Shown piece by piece: positions 36,322 through 46,302 of a stretch of DNA of 64,000 nucleotides (its first letter is position 1; every line of letters begins with the position of its first letter). The DNA comes from Polysphondylium violaceum (taxonomy: Eukaryota > Evosea > Eumycetozoa > Dictyosteliales > Dictyosteliaceae): positions 1-64,000 of the forward strand of contig AJWJ01000042.1 of the NCBI GenBank assembly GCA_000277445.1, read 5' to 3'. Both the position numbers and the translations under genes were made by a program. Under the pieces are notes generated by a model. It had not been told where the DNA came from and made no database searches. It saw only the letters and a list, made by a program, of their open reading frames with translations.

Positions 36322-37104
36322 ATGCCTCAAGGCGATCATATAGAATTACACCAAAAGAGATTTGGTAAACGTTTAGATCATTATGAAAAATTAAGAAAAA
36401 AGACAGCACGTGCCGTCCATAAGAGATCGGCACTTGCACAAAAGGTGTCTGGTCTCAAGGCCAAATTATATAATAAGAAACGTTATGCCGAGAAAGCAGA
36501 GATGAAAAAGACTATTGCTATGCATCAAGAGAGACAAACTAGCAAAAAGTCTGATGAAAAAGTACGTGAAGGCGCCATTCCCGCCTATCTCATGGACAGA
36601 GAGAAAGAGTCTAGAGCCAAGGTTCTTTCAAACATGGTCAAACAAAAACGTAAAGAAAAGGCCGGTAAATGGGACGTCCCCTTACCCAAGGTCAGAGCCA
36701 TCAGTGAAGACGAAATGTTCAAAGTGGTCAAATCAGGTAAACGTCAAAAGAAGGCCTGGAAACGTATGGTCACCAAGGTTACATTTGTCGGTGAAGGCTT
36801 CACCCGTAAACCACCCAAGTATGAACGTTTCATCCGTCCCACCGGTCTTCGTTTCAAGAAAGCTCATGTCACCCATCCAGAACTCAAATCCACTTTTTAT
36901 CTCGATATTCTCTCTGTGAAAAAGAATCCACAATCACCCACCTACACACAACTTGGTGTCATCACCAAGGGTACCATCATTGAAGTCAATGTCAGTGATT
37001 TGGGTCTCGTCACTCAATCTGGTAAAGTGGTTTGGGGTAAACTTGCTCAAGTTACAAATAATCCTGAAAACGATGGTTGTATTAATGCTGTTTTATTGGT
37101 TTAA
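36322..37104 (+). CDS. nsa2: NSA2 ribosome biogenesis protein
   Basis: A single exon encodes 260 residues, exactly the usual length of the family. The sequence begins [20 protein letters not shown] and contains [40 protein letters not shown] and [20 protein letters not shown], followed by the invariant ending INAVLLV. NSA2 is a nucleolar factor of pre-60S particles required for 27S rRNA processing; its C-terminal half shares the eS8 ribosomal-protein fold. Codon use is richer in C than the surrounding DNA, consistent with a highly expressed gene. Confidence 0.97.
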   Translation: MPQGDHIELHQKRFGKRLDHYEKLRKKTARAVHKRSALAQKVSGLKAKLYNKKRYAEKAEMKKTIAMHQERQTSKKSDEKVREGAIPAYLMDREKESRAKVLSNMVKQKRKEKAGKWDVPLPKVRAISEDEMFKVVKSGKRQKKAWKRMVTKVTFVGEGFTRKPPKYERFIRPTGLRFKKAHVTHPELKSTFYLDILSVKKNPQSPTYTQLGVITKGTIIEVNVSDLGLVTQSGKVVWGKLAQVTNNPENDGCINAVLLV

Positions 37105-37508
37105 AGTAATTAAACTATTTGGTGTCCTTTTTTCTCTGTTTCACTCCTCCACTCAAAACAAAAATATAAACAATAAAAAAAAATTTAAAATTTAAAATAT
37201 TTGATTTGTCTATATTTATTTATAGATCACCTATTAAATCTCTTTTTTTATAAAAATAAAAATAAATTTCCCGAAAAATAATTTGTAAATTGAAATGGGA
37301 TAGATGGGTATAGTTTTACGAAAACAGATATTTCACACACATACTTGTATGGGGTGGGGAATTTCAATTTTGAAAAATTTTGAAAAAATTTGAAAAAAAA
37401 AAATTTTCATTTTCACAGCTGGTCGGCTGTACATAATGATTCAATATTGACAACATTCGATTACATTTGTTCTGAACACAACAACGTATACAAATACATA
37501 CATATACA
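37105..37508. other. intergenic, formate-THF ligase promoter
   Basis: No gene seen. It contains a tract of repeated TTTTGAAAAA-like units near 37370-37405 about 100-140 bases before the next start codon. Confidence 0.5.
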
Positions 37509-39425
37509 ATGTCTGAAGAATTTGTATATCCACAATTAGAGTTACTTAAACCAGTGCCCTCTGACATTGATATTGCATCCAATGTCACACCCATCCATAT
37601 TGCAAAGATTGCCAAGCATTATGGTATTTTAGAAGATGAGGTGGATCAGTACGGAAAATACAAGGCAAAGGTACAATTGTCTATCATTGACAGATTAAAG
37701 GATCAAGAGGATGCCAACTATGTGGTTGTCACTGGTATCAATCCAACCCCTTTGGGCGAAGGTAAATCGACCACCACCATTGGTTTGTGTCAAGCTTTAG
37801 GGGCACACTTGAAAAAGACTGCTTTTGCTTGCATCAGACAACCATCGCAAGGCCCAACCTTTGGTATCAAGGGTGGTGCTGCAGGTGGCGGTTACTCTCA
37901 AGTTGTCCCAATGGAGGAGTTTAATTTACACATGACTGGTGACATTCACGCAATCACTGCTGCCAACAATCTTTTAGCAGCCGCTATTGATACTCGTATC
38001 CTCCACGAGAGCACTCAAAGCGACGCCGCTCTCTTTAAGAGACTCTGTCCAGAGGCCAAAGACGGCAGTAGAAAGTTTGCACCCATCATGCTTGGACGTT
38101 TACAAAAACTCGGTATCACCAAAACCAATCCAAACGATCTCACCCAAGAAGAGATCTCTAAATTTGTTCGTCTCGATATCGATCCAACCCTCATCACCTG
38201 GAACCGTGTCCTCGACACCAACGATCGTTTCCTCAGAGGCATCACCATTGGTCAAGGCAAGGAAGAAGAGCGTTTCCAAAGAAAAACAAACTTTGACATT
38301 AGTGTCGCCAGTGAGATTATGGCTGTGTTGGCCCTCTCTACCAGTTTGGCCGATATGAGAGAAAGACTTGGTAGAATGGTCGTCGGACCAAGCAAAGCTG
38401 GTGTCCCCATCACTGCTGATGATTTGGGTGTAGGCGGTGCCCTTACCGTTTTAATGAAAGATGCCATCATGCCAACCCTCATGCAAACCCTTGAAGGCAC
38501 ACCAGTTCTCGTACATGCAGGTCCATTTGCCAATATCGCTCACGGAAATTCCTCTATTGTTGCCGATCAAATCGCCCTCAAATTGGCCGGAAAAGACGGT
38601 TTTGTCGTGACCGAAGCTGGTTTTGGTGCCGATATTGGTGCTGAAAAGTTTTTCGACATCAAGTGTCGTTCATCTGGCCTTAAACCAAACTGCGCCGTCA
38701 TTGTCGCCACCATTAGAGCCCTAAAAATGCACGGTGGTGGTCCCAAAGTCGTTGCCGGTACTCCACTCGATAAAGCATACACTGGTGAAAATATTCCACT
38801 CCTTTCCGAGGGTGTTGGAAATCTTGCTCATCACATCAAGAATCTCAAGAAATTTGGCGTTGGTGTCGTCGTGGCCATCAATCGTTTCTCTTCAGACACA
38901 GATGCCGAAATTGATCTCCTCGTCTCACGTTCCCTCGAAGCAGGCGCCGACTCTGCCGTCATGACCAACCACTGGGAAGAGGGTGGCAAGGGTGCCATTG
39001 ATCTCGCCAAAGCCGTCCAAGAAGCTTGTCTTAAAACCCAACCAGAAAACTTTAAATACCTCTATCCACTCGACCTCTCTATCAAGGAAAAGATTGAAAC
39101 CATCGCCAAGGAAATCTATGGTGCTGATGGTGTAGAATACTCTGCAGAGGCTGAAAAGAAGATTCAATTATACACAAATCAAGGATTTTCAAATTTACCA
39201 ATATGTATGGCCAAAACTCATCTTTCTCTTAGCCACGATCCAGAGAAAAAGGGTGTTCCAACTGGATTCACTCTTCCAATTCGTGACGTTAGAGCTAGTA
39301 TTGGTGCTGGTTTTATCTACCCACTTGTTGGTTCCATGAACACCATTCCAGGTTTACCAACTCGTCCATGTTTCTATGAAATTGATATTGATCTCAAAAC
39401 TGGTAAAATTTTGGGTTTAAGTTAA
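37509..39425 (+). CDS. formate-tetrahydrofolate ligase, monofunctional
   Basis: A single exon encodes 638 residues. The enzyme makes 10-formyl-tetrahydrofolate from formate, ATP and THF, supplying purine and mitochondrial initiator synthesis. Diagnostic segments are [20 protein letters not shown] with the ATP-binding loop, [29 protein letters not shown]-like [53 protein letters not shown] and [20 protein letters not shown]. The length is that of the plant-type monofunctional enzyme rather than the trifunctional C1-THF synthase of animals and yeast, since the dehydrogenase/cyclohydrolase part is absent. There is no clear presequence, so it is probably cytosolic. Confidence 0.97.
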   Translation: MSEEFVYPQLELLKPVPSDIDIASNVTPIHIAKIAKHYGILEDEVDQYGKYKAKVQLSIIDRLKDQEDANYVVVTGINPTPLGEGKSTTTIGLCQALGAHLKKTAFACIRQPSQGPTFGIKGGAAGGGYSQVVPMEEFNLHMTGDIHAITAANNLLAAAIDTRILHESTQSDAALFKRLCPEAKDGSRKFAPIMLGRLQKLGITKTNPNDLTQEEISKFVRLDIDPTLITWNRVLDTNDRFLRGITIGQGKEEERFQRKTNFDISVASEIMAVLALSTSLADMRERLGRMVVGPSKAGVPITADDLGVGGALTVLMKDAIMPTLMQTLEGTPVLVHAGPFANIAHGNSSIVADQIALKLAGKDGFVVTEAGFGADIGAEKFFDIKCRSSGLKPNCAVIVATIRALKMHGGGPKVVAGTPLDKAYTGENIPLLSEGVGNLAHHIKNLKKFGVGVVVAINRFSSDTDAEIDLLVSRSLEAGADSAVMTNHWEEGGKGAIDLAKAVQEACLKTQPENFKYLYPLDLSIKEKIETIAKEIYGADGVEYSAEAEKKIQLYTNQGFSNLPICMAKTHLSLSHDPEKKGVPTGFTLPIRDVRASIGAGFIYPLVGSMNTIPGLPTRPCFYEIDIDLKTGKILGLS

Positions 39426-39665
39426 AAAATATAGAGTTTGAAATAAAAAAAAAAGGAATATATAACAAAAAATAGTTTATTATTCATTATTTTGTGAAAT
39501 ATAAAGTAATCCAATTTTGAATAGAACATTCTAAGATTCTAGGGTCAATTCAATTTATGTCATCTGAAAAATGTGTTAATCAAAGAAATATACATTATTA
39601 TTAATAATTATTATGAAAATAGTTGTGTGAAGTGTGAGTTAAACTTATAGGGATATTAATATTAC

Positions 39666-39788
39666 CTAGAAAATAAAATTAAATTCTACTCTTGATGATG
39701 AACCAAAAATAACATCAACCTCATCGCCATTTTTTTTAACATAAAGTTTGGAATTTGAAGGTGTACCTTTTATATTAAAGTAATACAT
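39666..39788 (-). CDS. possible 40-residue protein
   Basis: A short open frame with coding-like composition lies between the convergent formate-THF ligase and thymidylate kinase genes. It starts MYYFNIKGTPSNSKLYVKKN and continues DEVDVIFGSSSRVEFNFIF to a TAG. The local GGCGATGAGGTTGATG stretch is richer in G than the surrounding intergenic DNA. A GTAATATT donor-like site directly follows the stop, and a TTTTTCAG acceptor lies about 100 bases further, so an intron in the 3' untranslated region is possible. It could also be the last exon of a longer gene or chance. I recognise no family. Confidence 0.35.
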   Translation of the reverse strand: MYYFNIKGTPSNSKLYVKKNGDEVDVIFGSSSRVEFNFIF

Positions 39789-39864
39789 TTAGCACCAATA
39801 AGCAAAAGAAACATTTATATTTACAATAAATTTTATTAATAATATAATGTGAATTCACATGTGT

Positions 39865-40634
39865 TTAAATTGTAGAGATTGGTTTATTTTGAAGCTCTAC
39901 CAATTCTTTATCAATAATTTCTCTAATTTCATCAGATATCTCTTGAATTGGTCTATTTGCATTGATAATCTATTATATATATTGATTGTATATATATTAG
40001 TAATTATATTATTATTGATTAAATAAAAAACCAATACAAACTCTCCAAGTTGATGGATCAACAAGTTTTTTTTCATATATATCTTTAATCTTTTTTTGAA
40101 AATCAAGCTTTTCATAACGTTCACCACCAAAATCACCTCTCTTTGTTGCATCTTCACAATCCATTGATAAATAAAATACAATATCTGGTTTTGGTAATCC
40201 CTTTTCACATGAAAAACACCAATCAAAATCAATACCCTTGGCTGCACTATATGCCACACCTGAATATGAATATCTATCTACAACTATACTGGTTCCATTA
40301 TTTAATAAATTACAAATTGAATCTCTTTATGATGTTATTATTAGTTATTTGTATGCGTATATATATGTGTACAGAAGAGTATTTACTTTGCTTCCCAACG
40401 ATTAGATGCAAATAAAAGATGTAATGCATTATCATCCATCTGAGTTGCGTTTTGAAGATATTGATTAATGATAGCACCAATGGGTGTTGTTCTATCTGGA
40501 AAACGCATTGCTTTTGATCCATTTACAATGACATCTTTTTTTGTATTTAAATGATTGACTAAGTTTAAAACTTGAGTTGATTTTCCCACTCTGTCTACTC
40601 CCTCAAATAAAATAAATACTCCTCTTTTAATCAT
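39865..40634 (-). CDS. thymidylate kinase
   Basis: Three exons (40634-40387, 40324-40042, 39969-39865) splice to 211 residues, the usual length. It phosphorylates dTMP to dTDP for DNA synthesis. Motifs: P-loop FILFEGVDRVGKSTQVLNLV, RFPDRTTPIGAIINQYLQ, HLLFASNRWEAK, the DR(Y/H) motif VVDRYSYSGVAYSAAKG, PKPDIVFYLSMDCEDATKRG, and a lid near RGDFGGERYEKLDFQ. The middle exon carries the DRY motif, so both introns must be removed for activity. An upstream in-frame ATG at 40682 would add 16 residues (starting MMNLFICMMD); I prefer 40634 because MIKRGVFILFEG matches the family start. Confidence 0.92.
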
Positions 40635-41188
40635 TGTTGTTGTCTCTATATTATCCATCATACAAATGAATAAATTCATCAATTTTTTTTTTTTTCTAAA
40701 AAAAAAGCGGGAAAAAGTTTACTACAAACAGAGGTAGAATGATATTCTACTATGTATTTTTTATAAAAAACATTCAACAGAGGTAGCTCTGACTCTAGCA
40801 TTTACATATTCTAAATTATCACAAGCTATATTTTTTGAAAAATTTAAATGGGCAATTACTGCTCTCTACTTAAAATTTTATTTGTTTCAATTTCTTTGTT
40901 GACCATTGCAACAATTATATTGAAAATTTTCCTAGGAAATATGGCTACGGTACTAGGATTTTAGCCTAAAGGCCATATTTTCTACGAAAACCACGAAAAA
41001 ATTTTACACCTCGCATAAATTTTCAACAATGTTTATCTCAGAGATTGAGCTTTCTTAATTGGAGTAGTTACATTTTCACCTCGACCAATAAAACCTTAGA
41101 GTCTATAATATTTTCTTTTTCTTTTCAACCTAGTTAGGTTGATTCTAGTAAACTATACCTCAAACACAAATTAAAGAATTCATCAATA
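40635..41188. other. intergenic with hairpin-forming DNA
   Basis: No gene seen. There is a poly-T run near 40685, a repeated AACAGAGGTAG (about 40726 and 40770), and the inverted repeat listed separately. Confidence 0.5.
40937..40980. repeat. nested inverted repeat (possible RNA hairpin)
   Basis: AAATATGGC (40937-40945) pairs with GCCATATTT (40972-40980); inside it TAGG (40954-40957) pairs with CCTA (40965-40968) around a 7-base loop. The region around it is more G/C-rich than its surroundings. Confidence 0.65.
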
Positions 41189-41515
41189 TTGTGGAGTGTT
41201 TGTTCAGCAAATCCAGAGTGTACAAAACAATTGGGAGACCCTACTGCATGTTTGATTACAAATGGTACCTATTTAGATGCAGGTGATATGGATGACACGT
41301 CTTTCAGAATGATGATCAAGATCAAAAAGGAAATGTTGTTTCTTATAATACTTCTCATGAATGTGATGAGAGTAATGCCTATTATCTTGCGTTAGTTGTA
41401 ATAATAATATCAAGACCTGCTTTGTATCTAATAGTAGTGGAAATGGTGTTTGTGTGACAATGGGAAGCCTAACTCCGGTATGTGCCTCTAGTGAACCCTT
41501 GCCAAACACTTGATA
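41189..41515 (+). pseudogene. decayed Cys-rich, secreted-protein-like coding remnant
   Basis: Coding-like Cys-rich segments lie in successive frames of the same strand: WSVCSANPECTKQLGDPTAC near the start, SYNTSHECDESNAYY in the middle and CVSCNNNIKTCFVSN, GVCVTMGSLTPVCASSE near the end. Regular cysteines with Asn-x-Ser/Thr sites resemble extracellular repeat proteins of dictyostelids. At least two frame breaks and no convincing start make this look like a dead gene fragment. An intron-containing gene cannot be excluded, but I could not find consistent GT-AG junctions. Parent family unknown. Confidence 0.45.
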
Positions 41516-41655
41516 GTAAATAAACAGTATAGAGTGCATAGAAAAAAAAGAATTTTTGAAAATATCTTTTAGATATTTTATTTTTGTGATTAACATACAA
41601 AACAAGCTTTGTTTTTTGAGATTAAAGTGTTATGCAGTTGTATGGCATTGCTTTT

Positions 41656-41853
41656 TTAAAAATTGAATACACCTGGTGGTTTTCTAGGAGCTTTATTGGA
41701 GAAAAGAGTTTTGTTAGTGTATGTTTTCTGTGAACCTTTGCTATGACACATAGAATGAGACTACTTACCTGGTTTGGGAGTGGCTTTGACTGGTGAAGCA
41801 ACATATCCTTTTTGGGCACCCCAGACTCCGCCAATATTTGGATTTGGAAACAT
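41656..41853 (-). CDS. microgene A: 39-residue predicted peptide, two exons
   Basis: Exon 1 is 41853-41769 and exon 2 is 41690-41656, with a 78-base intron (GTAAGT donor, AAAG acceptor) in phase 1. The peptide is MFPNPNIGGVWGAQKGYVAS followed by PVKATPKP and, after the splice, APRKPPGVFNF. It is basic and Pro/Gly/Lys-rich, with no clear signal peptide. It is the first of three similarly built tiny genes in tandem (see 42114 and 42622). The leader before the ATG (ACCTAATAAAT) resembles that of microgene C. I recognise no family; short length means a chance frame cannot be ruled out, but three neighbours of the same design support it. Confidence 0.5.
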
Positions 41854-42009
41854 GATTTATTAGGTAAAACGAATATAAAAAGAGATAAAAGAATAAATGA
41901 ATAAATGAATAAAAGAATATTAAAACTATTGAATAAAAAAAAATAGCAACATCTCAAAAAAAAGATTAGAATGAAAAAACAAAATAAAAAAATAAAAAAT
42001 TCTGAAAAA

Positions 42010-42023
42010 AAATATCTAGATAC
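42010..42023 (-). promoter_or_regulatory. shared upstream motif of microgene A
   Basis: On the gene strand this reads GTATCTAGATATTT, about 157 bases before the microgene A start codon. A 14-base match with two differences lies at a similar distance from microgene B. Confidence 0.35.
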
Positions 42024-42113
42024 GAGGGATTTTTTTTTTTAAACCCAGTGATGACATTATGAGACCTTTTATTTTGCAAAAATGATGATGATCTCATGGA
42101 CATGGAACGACAC

Positions 42114-42358
42114 TTATGACTCAAATGGATTTGGGCCTTTAGCTTTTTCTATAGATATGAATGAGATATTAGTAAACAAGCTATCCTTGTAATCAAGCAG
42201 TAATCATCAAGATTAGTCGTTGTTTTGAACGTCATCTTAAACATACCAGTTTTGGGTGTATTGACTCTTTTTGGAGGAGGTGGAGTGATTATGGACATCC
42301 TCATGGTACTATTTCCGACACCATGGGTTTTTCCAAGTTCTGTACTAAAGGAGCTCAT
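42114..42358 (-). CDS. microgene B: 48-residue predicted peptide, two exons
   Basis: Exon 1 is 42358-42247 and exon 2 is 42148-42114, with a 98-base intron (GTATGT donor, CTATAG acceptor) in phase 1. The peptide starts MSSFSTELGKTHGVGNSTMR, continues MSIITPPPPKRVNTPKT and ends, after the splice, EKAKGPNPFES. Exon 2 adds 11 residues and the stop, exactly as in microgene A. FSTELG and MSI can be aligned with WSTTLG and ISI of microgene C. It is basic and has no obvious membrane segment. Function unknown. Confidence 0.5.
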
Positions 42359-42530
42359 ATTATAAATAATGATACAAGGATGATAAAATAACAAGAATAA
42401 AATAAGAAGAATAAAATAGAATAAAAAAATAAAAACAAAAAGAGACTTTTGATGAAAATAAAAAAAAAGATTGATGAAAATAAAAAAAAAAAAATAAATC
42501 TCAACAAAAATCCAACAGGTAAAAAAAAAC

Positions 42531-42544
42531 AAATATCTGGATAT
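42531..42544 (-). promoter_or_regulatory. shared upstream motif of microgene B
   Basis: On the gene strand this reads ATATCCAGATATTT, about 173 bases before the microgene B start codon, matching the copy in front of microgene A at 12 of 14 bases. Confidence 0.35.
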
Positions 42545-42621
42545 TTTTTTTTGGTAAGGTTTCCACACGCAACTGAAGGGACAGATTGATGTTTTTATTA
42601 CTTTTGTGATGTATGTGCTAA

Positions 42622-42795
42622 TTAGCTTGCAAAAACAACGCCTTTATTGCCACTGCTTTTTGGTGCTGATTGAGCACCTTTTTAGTAATATGATCTAGTT
42701 AATCTTTGTATCGTATCTATTAGACTTTGTGATGATCCCTTACCTTTGACTCTGAAAATGCTAATAGAACCAAGTGTTGTAGACCAGAACTTCAT
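42622..42795 (-). CDS. microgene C: 35-residue predicted peptide, two exons
   Basis: Exon 1 is 42795-42744 and exon 2 is 42677-42622, with a 66-base intron (GTAAGG donor, AAAAAG acceptor) in phase 1, as in microgenes A and B. The peptide is MKFWSTTLGSISIFRVK, then GAQSAPKSSGNKGVVFAS. The N-terminal LGSIS recalls the small HssL-type proteins of D. discoideum, which are also short multigene products, but the similarity is too short to call. The leader (ACCTAACAAATAAAC before the ATG, preceded by TTTTATATTC) resembles that of microgene A, suggesting descent by tandem duplication. Confidence 0.48.
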
Positions 42796-42963
42796 GTTTA
42801 TTTGTTAGGTTGAATATAAAAGAATAATAATGAGTGTAAATGAAAAATAAAAAATTAAACAAGAGAAAGATTTTATTTGCTTTAGATAAAATTTTTAAAA
42901 AAAAAAAAAAAAGGAATTAATTTTTTTTATAGAGATATTTTTTAAAACTTGATGGCCCCATGA

Positions 42964-43480
42964 TGGGTCCATGGCTGTTCCCAATCGTTGTGGTTGTATT
43001 AAAATAGATATTAATTGATAAATACAGAATAGAAACCATATTATTAGAAAAAGATTTAGAAAATCTTACAAAAGAAGGAAAAGAAAGAAATATAGAAGAT
43101 TAGGAAAGCAATATAAGAACTAGATGAAATTAATTCAAAATCAATAGAAAAGGATGAGAGTAAATTAAAAGATAATTACCTCAAGAATGATAGTTATCAA
43201 ATCACTGATGAAGATATGGAGCCTTAAAATTTAAAAAGAAAAAGATGTGATGATCCAATGGCTAATTTTAAATACAGTATTGGTGAGGATTATAATATTA
43301 ATAATATTAATTATTAATAATATGAGTAACAGTTGCAGTAAAGATAATAACAAGGTAAACAAATATATGAGCTTCAAAAGCAAATTCAATTAGATCAAAT
43401 TAAATAGTTATCAATTTCATTTACAATATCAAAAGCTTATAAAAGATGTATAATCTAAAATCTTAGAACAGGAAATTTAA

Positions 43481-43555
<75 letters not shown>

Positions 43556-43821
43556 CAACAAAATTCTAGTCAAAATAGACAAAATCAGAAAATTAAAAGA
43601 ATCAGAATCACAATAATCAAATAATGAAGCAATTGGTATAAAATTTTCTCGACCTAAATTAACCAATATCCATAAATAAAACTATACCATTCCAATTCAT
43701 TTCAATTTCAATACAATAAAATCATGATTTCATATTTTCTTTACACAAATCATCTTTTGTTGCTGACTATTGTGGATAACTAATTTAAAAACAATTTTTC
43801 AAATTGATCCCTTATCAATGA
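42964..43821 (+). other. TGA-free, TAA/TAG-rich coding-like stretch, unidentified
   Basis: One plus-strand frame runs for about 286 codons without TGA but holds many TAA and a few TAG codons, including a long TAA run made by the AAT microsatellite. Between stops the composition is coding-like (Lys/Glu/Asp/Asn-rich, for example SKSIEKDESKLKDNYLKN). Other frames contain shorter coding-like patches, so a decayed gene with frame breaks is the simplest reading. No family is recognised, and I cannot exclude an old mobile element. Confidence 0.35.
43481..43555. repeat. (AAT)n trinucleotide repeat
   Basis: About 25 uninterrupted AAT units. In dictyostelid genes such runs normally encode poly-Asn; here no intact gene surrounds it. 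Confidence 0.95.
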
Positions 43822-44688
43822 TTGATCAAACTATGGCTATTGATTTGATATTTAAATGACCAATGATCCAGGTATAATTGAAATATTAATTGTTTTCCAT
43901 ATTTGAAAATTTATTATTATTATATAAATGTCTATTTATCTTTTCAACCTAATCATATCTTTTTTGTTTGGATTTGAATAAATACTTTAAACGTGGTTGT
44001 TTAATTCCATTTACTCTGAAGTAATTATTTGATTTTCGTAGATTTAAAAGCAAACCAACATATTTATAATCTAGGGGTTGGAAAGTTAGTATTATTTTAT
44101 CAACAATAAAAGACTAATCCAATCATAGCCAGGTTATGGATAGCACCTATTCTAGCACAAGATAACAATACTATGTAGTTTCAAAAATTCCTAATATGCT
44201 TTTGTTCGTGAATCATCTTCAAGGGTTATAATATTATATTTTTGCATAAAATTCTTTTTTTATATATACGAATAACAATTGTTTATTTAGTTGTAGAACC
44301 ACTAGAGAAGGGCTAGTTTTTTAAAAAATTTGTAAATTAAACTCTATCTTCAAAGATAAAAACGATTTAATACCCTAATTTACATTTCAACAATCAAAAA
44401 CAAGATGGTGTAATTTTGGTCGTGACAAATGAAGATGAATTAACGGGGCGCGCATGCGGAAATAGAAAAGTAAAAAAAATAAAAACAAAAAAAATAAAAA
44501 TAAATTATTGTGCTTTGTCAGGGGGTGATACAAAAAAAAAATGAAGATGCATATCACCCCCAACACTTTTTACATATGTACTCGTGTGAGAGTTTGACAA
44601 ACGGTGGTTGATAGGAATAACAATATATAAATAACTCTAGTAATAATAGATAAATAAACATATATACATATAATACAACAATAATACA
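43822..44688. other. intergenic, uap1 upstream region
   Basis: No gene supported. Coding-like patches near 43800-43850 and 44080-44170 are short and interrupted. A GC-rich island (GGGGCGCGCATGCGG near 44444) and a strong inverted repeat (44521-44561) stand out in the A/T-rich DNA ahead of uap1. Confidence 0.5.
44521..44561. promoter_or_regulatory. 10-base perfect GC-rich inverted repeat upstream of uap1
   Basis: GGGGGTGATA (44521-44530) and TATCACCCCC (44552-44561) are exact reverse complements around a 21-base A-rich loop, about 130 bases before the uap1 start codon. It could be a stable leader hairpin or a double site for a G-rich-motif-binding factor. Confidence 0.5.
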
Positions 44689-46302
44689 ATGATATCTGAT
44701 TTTGAATCTGTTAGAAAAGAATGGGAAGATGAAGGACAAGGTCACGTTTTCAAATGGTACGATTCACTTGATGAGAACCAAAAGAAATCATTTGAAGCAG
44801 ATATCAGACAAATCAATGTCAAAGAAGTAAATCAAGATTATAGAAATGTTATTAAAAATAAAGGTATTGTTGTTGTTGTTATGATTATTATTGTTTATAA
44901 GTGGATATATATTTACTAATGTAAAACTATTTTAAACACCTATTAGTTAGTCAAAAGGTAGTGTTATCATATCAAGGTTTTGATCATGTTAAAACTTTAA
45001 ATACACTTACTCCAAAAGAAATTACCAATTGGGAAGATATTGGTTATGATTTAATTGCCAAAGGAAAAGTAGCTTTACTTTTATTAGCGGGTGGTCAAGC
45101 TAGTAGACTTGGTACTACATTTCCAAAAGGATTTTATGGTATGTAGATACATATATATTTGATTTTTATCATGATTGATTATATTAATCTATTAATAACA
45201 AGATGTTGGATTACCATCAAAGAAATCATTGTTCCAATTACAAGCAGAAAGAATAGTAAAATTACAAGAATTGGTTAAATCAAAATCACAACACTATGAT
45301 CCATCCAAACCCATTCAATGGTATATTATGACTAGTGACGCTACACACAATGAGACGATAAAGTTTTTTGAGAATTTTGGATACTTTGGATTAAAGAAAG
45401 AGTCTTTCTTTTTCTTTTGTCAACCAATGATTCCATGCATTACACCAGAGGGAAAGATTATCAATGAGTCTGGCAGCAAGATATCATTGGCACCCAATGG
45501 CAATGGTGGACTATTTAAAGCACTCTTGACATCTGGCGCCATCCAAGATATGAAAAACAAGGGCATTACACACATCTCGCAATACTGTGTCGACAACATT
45601 TTGATTAAAATGGCCGATCCATTGTTTTTGGGCTACATGTTTGACCAAGCCGCTGACTGCGCAGCCAAAGTCGTCTCCAAAGCCGATCCCGAAGAGCCAG
45701 TCGGTGTCATGGCCCTCCAAAACGGCAAGCCATTTGTATTAGAGTACAGCGAGATTGACAAAGAGTCCAAGTATCTCAAGAACGACCACGGTCACTTGAT
45801 TTTCAACCACGCCCACATATGCATCAACGCATTCACCTTTGACTTTTTAGACAGAATCACAAAGACCCATTTGGACGATCTCGAGTACCACGTAGCATTT
45901 AAAAAGATCAATAGCGCCGACGAGAATGGCGTCAAACACACTCCATCGCAATGCAATGGCTGGAAACTCGAGAAATTCATATTTGACGTCTTCCCCTTCT
46001 CCAACAAGATGGTGTGTCTGGAAATTGAGAGATCTCACGAATTCTCGCCACTCAAGAATGGTGCCGGTCTTCCCATTCCCAAGGACTCGCCAGAGACCTG
46101 TCTCAGAGACATTTGTCATCTCCATCGTCTCTACATTGAAAATGCTGGTGGCAAGGTCGAGATCAACGACTCTCTTCTCTGTGAGATCTCTCCTTTGATC
46201 TCCTATGCTGGCGAAGGCCTTGAATCGCTTGTCAAGGACAAAGTTATCTCTCTTCCAGTGGAGATCTCTTCGCAATCATTTTCAAATTCAAATAAAAATT
46301 AA
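44689..46302 (+). CDS. uap1: UDP-N-acetylglucosamine pyrophosphorylase
   Basis: Three exons (44689-44863, 44947-45138, 45203-46302) give 488 residues. The enzyme makes UDP-GlcNAc from UTP and GlcNAc-1-phosphate, the donor for N-glycans, GPI anchors and cell-surface polysaccharides. The catalytic uridyltransferase loop LLLAGGQASRLGTTFPKGFYG is split by the second intron. Further family signatures are WYIMTSDATHNETIKFF, SLAPNGNGGLFKAL, ISQYCVDNILIKMADPLFLG, FVLEYSEI, FNHAHICINAFTFDFL and FIFDVFPFSNKMVCLEIERS with EFSPLKNG. Length fits eukaryotic UAP1 (about 480-520). Codon use becomes C-rich in the middle exon region, as in highly expressed genes. Confidence 0.96.
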
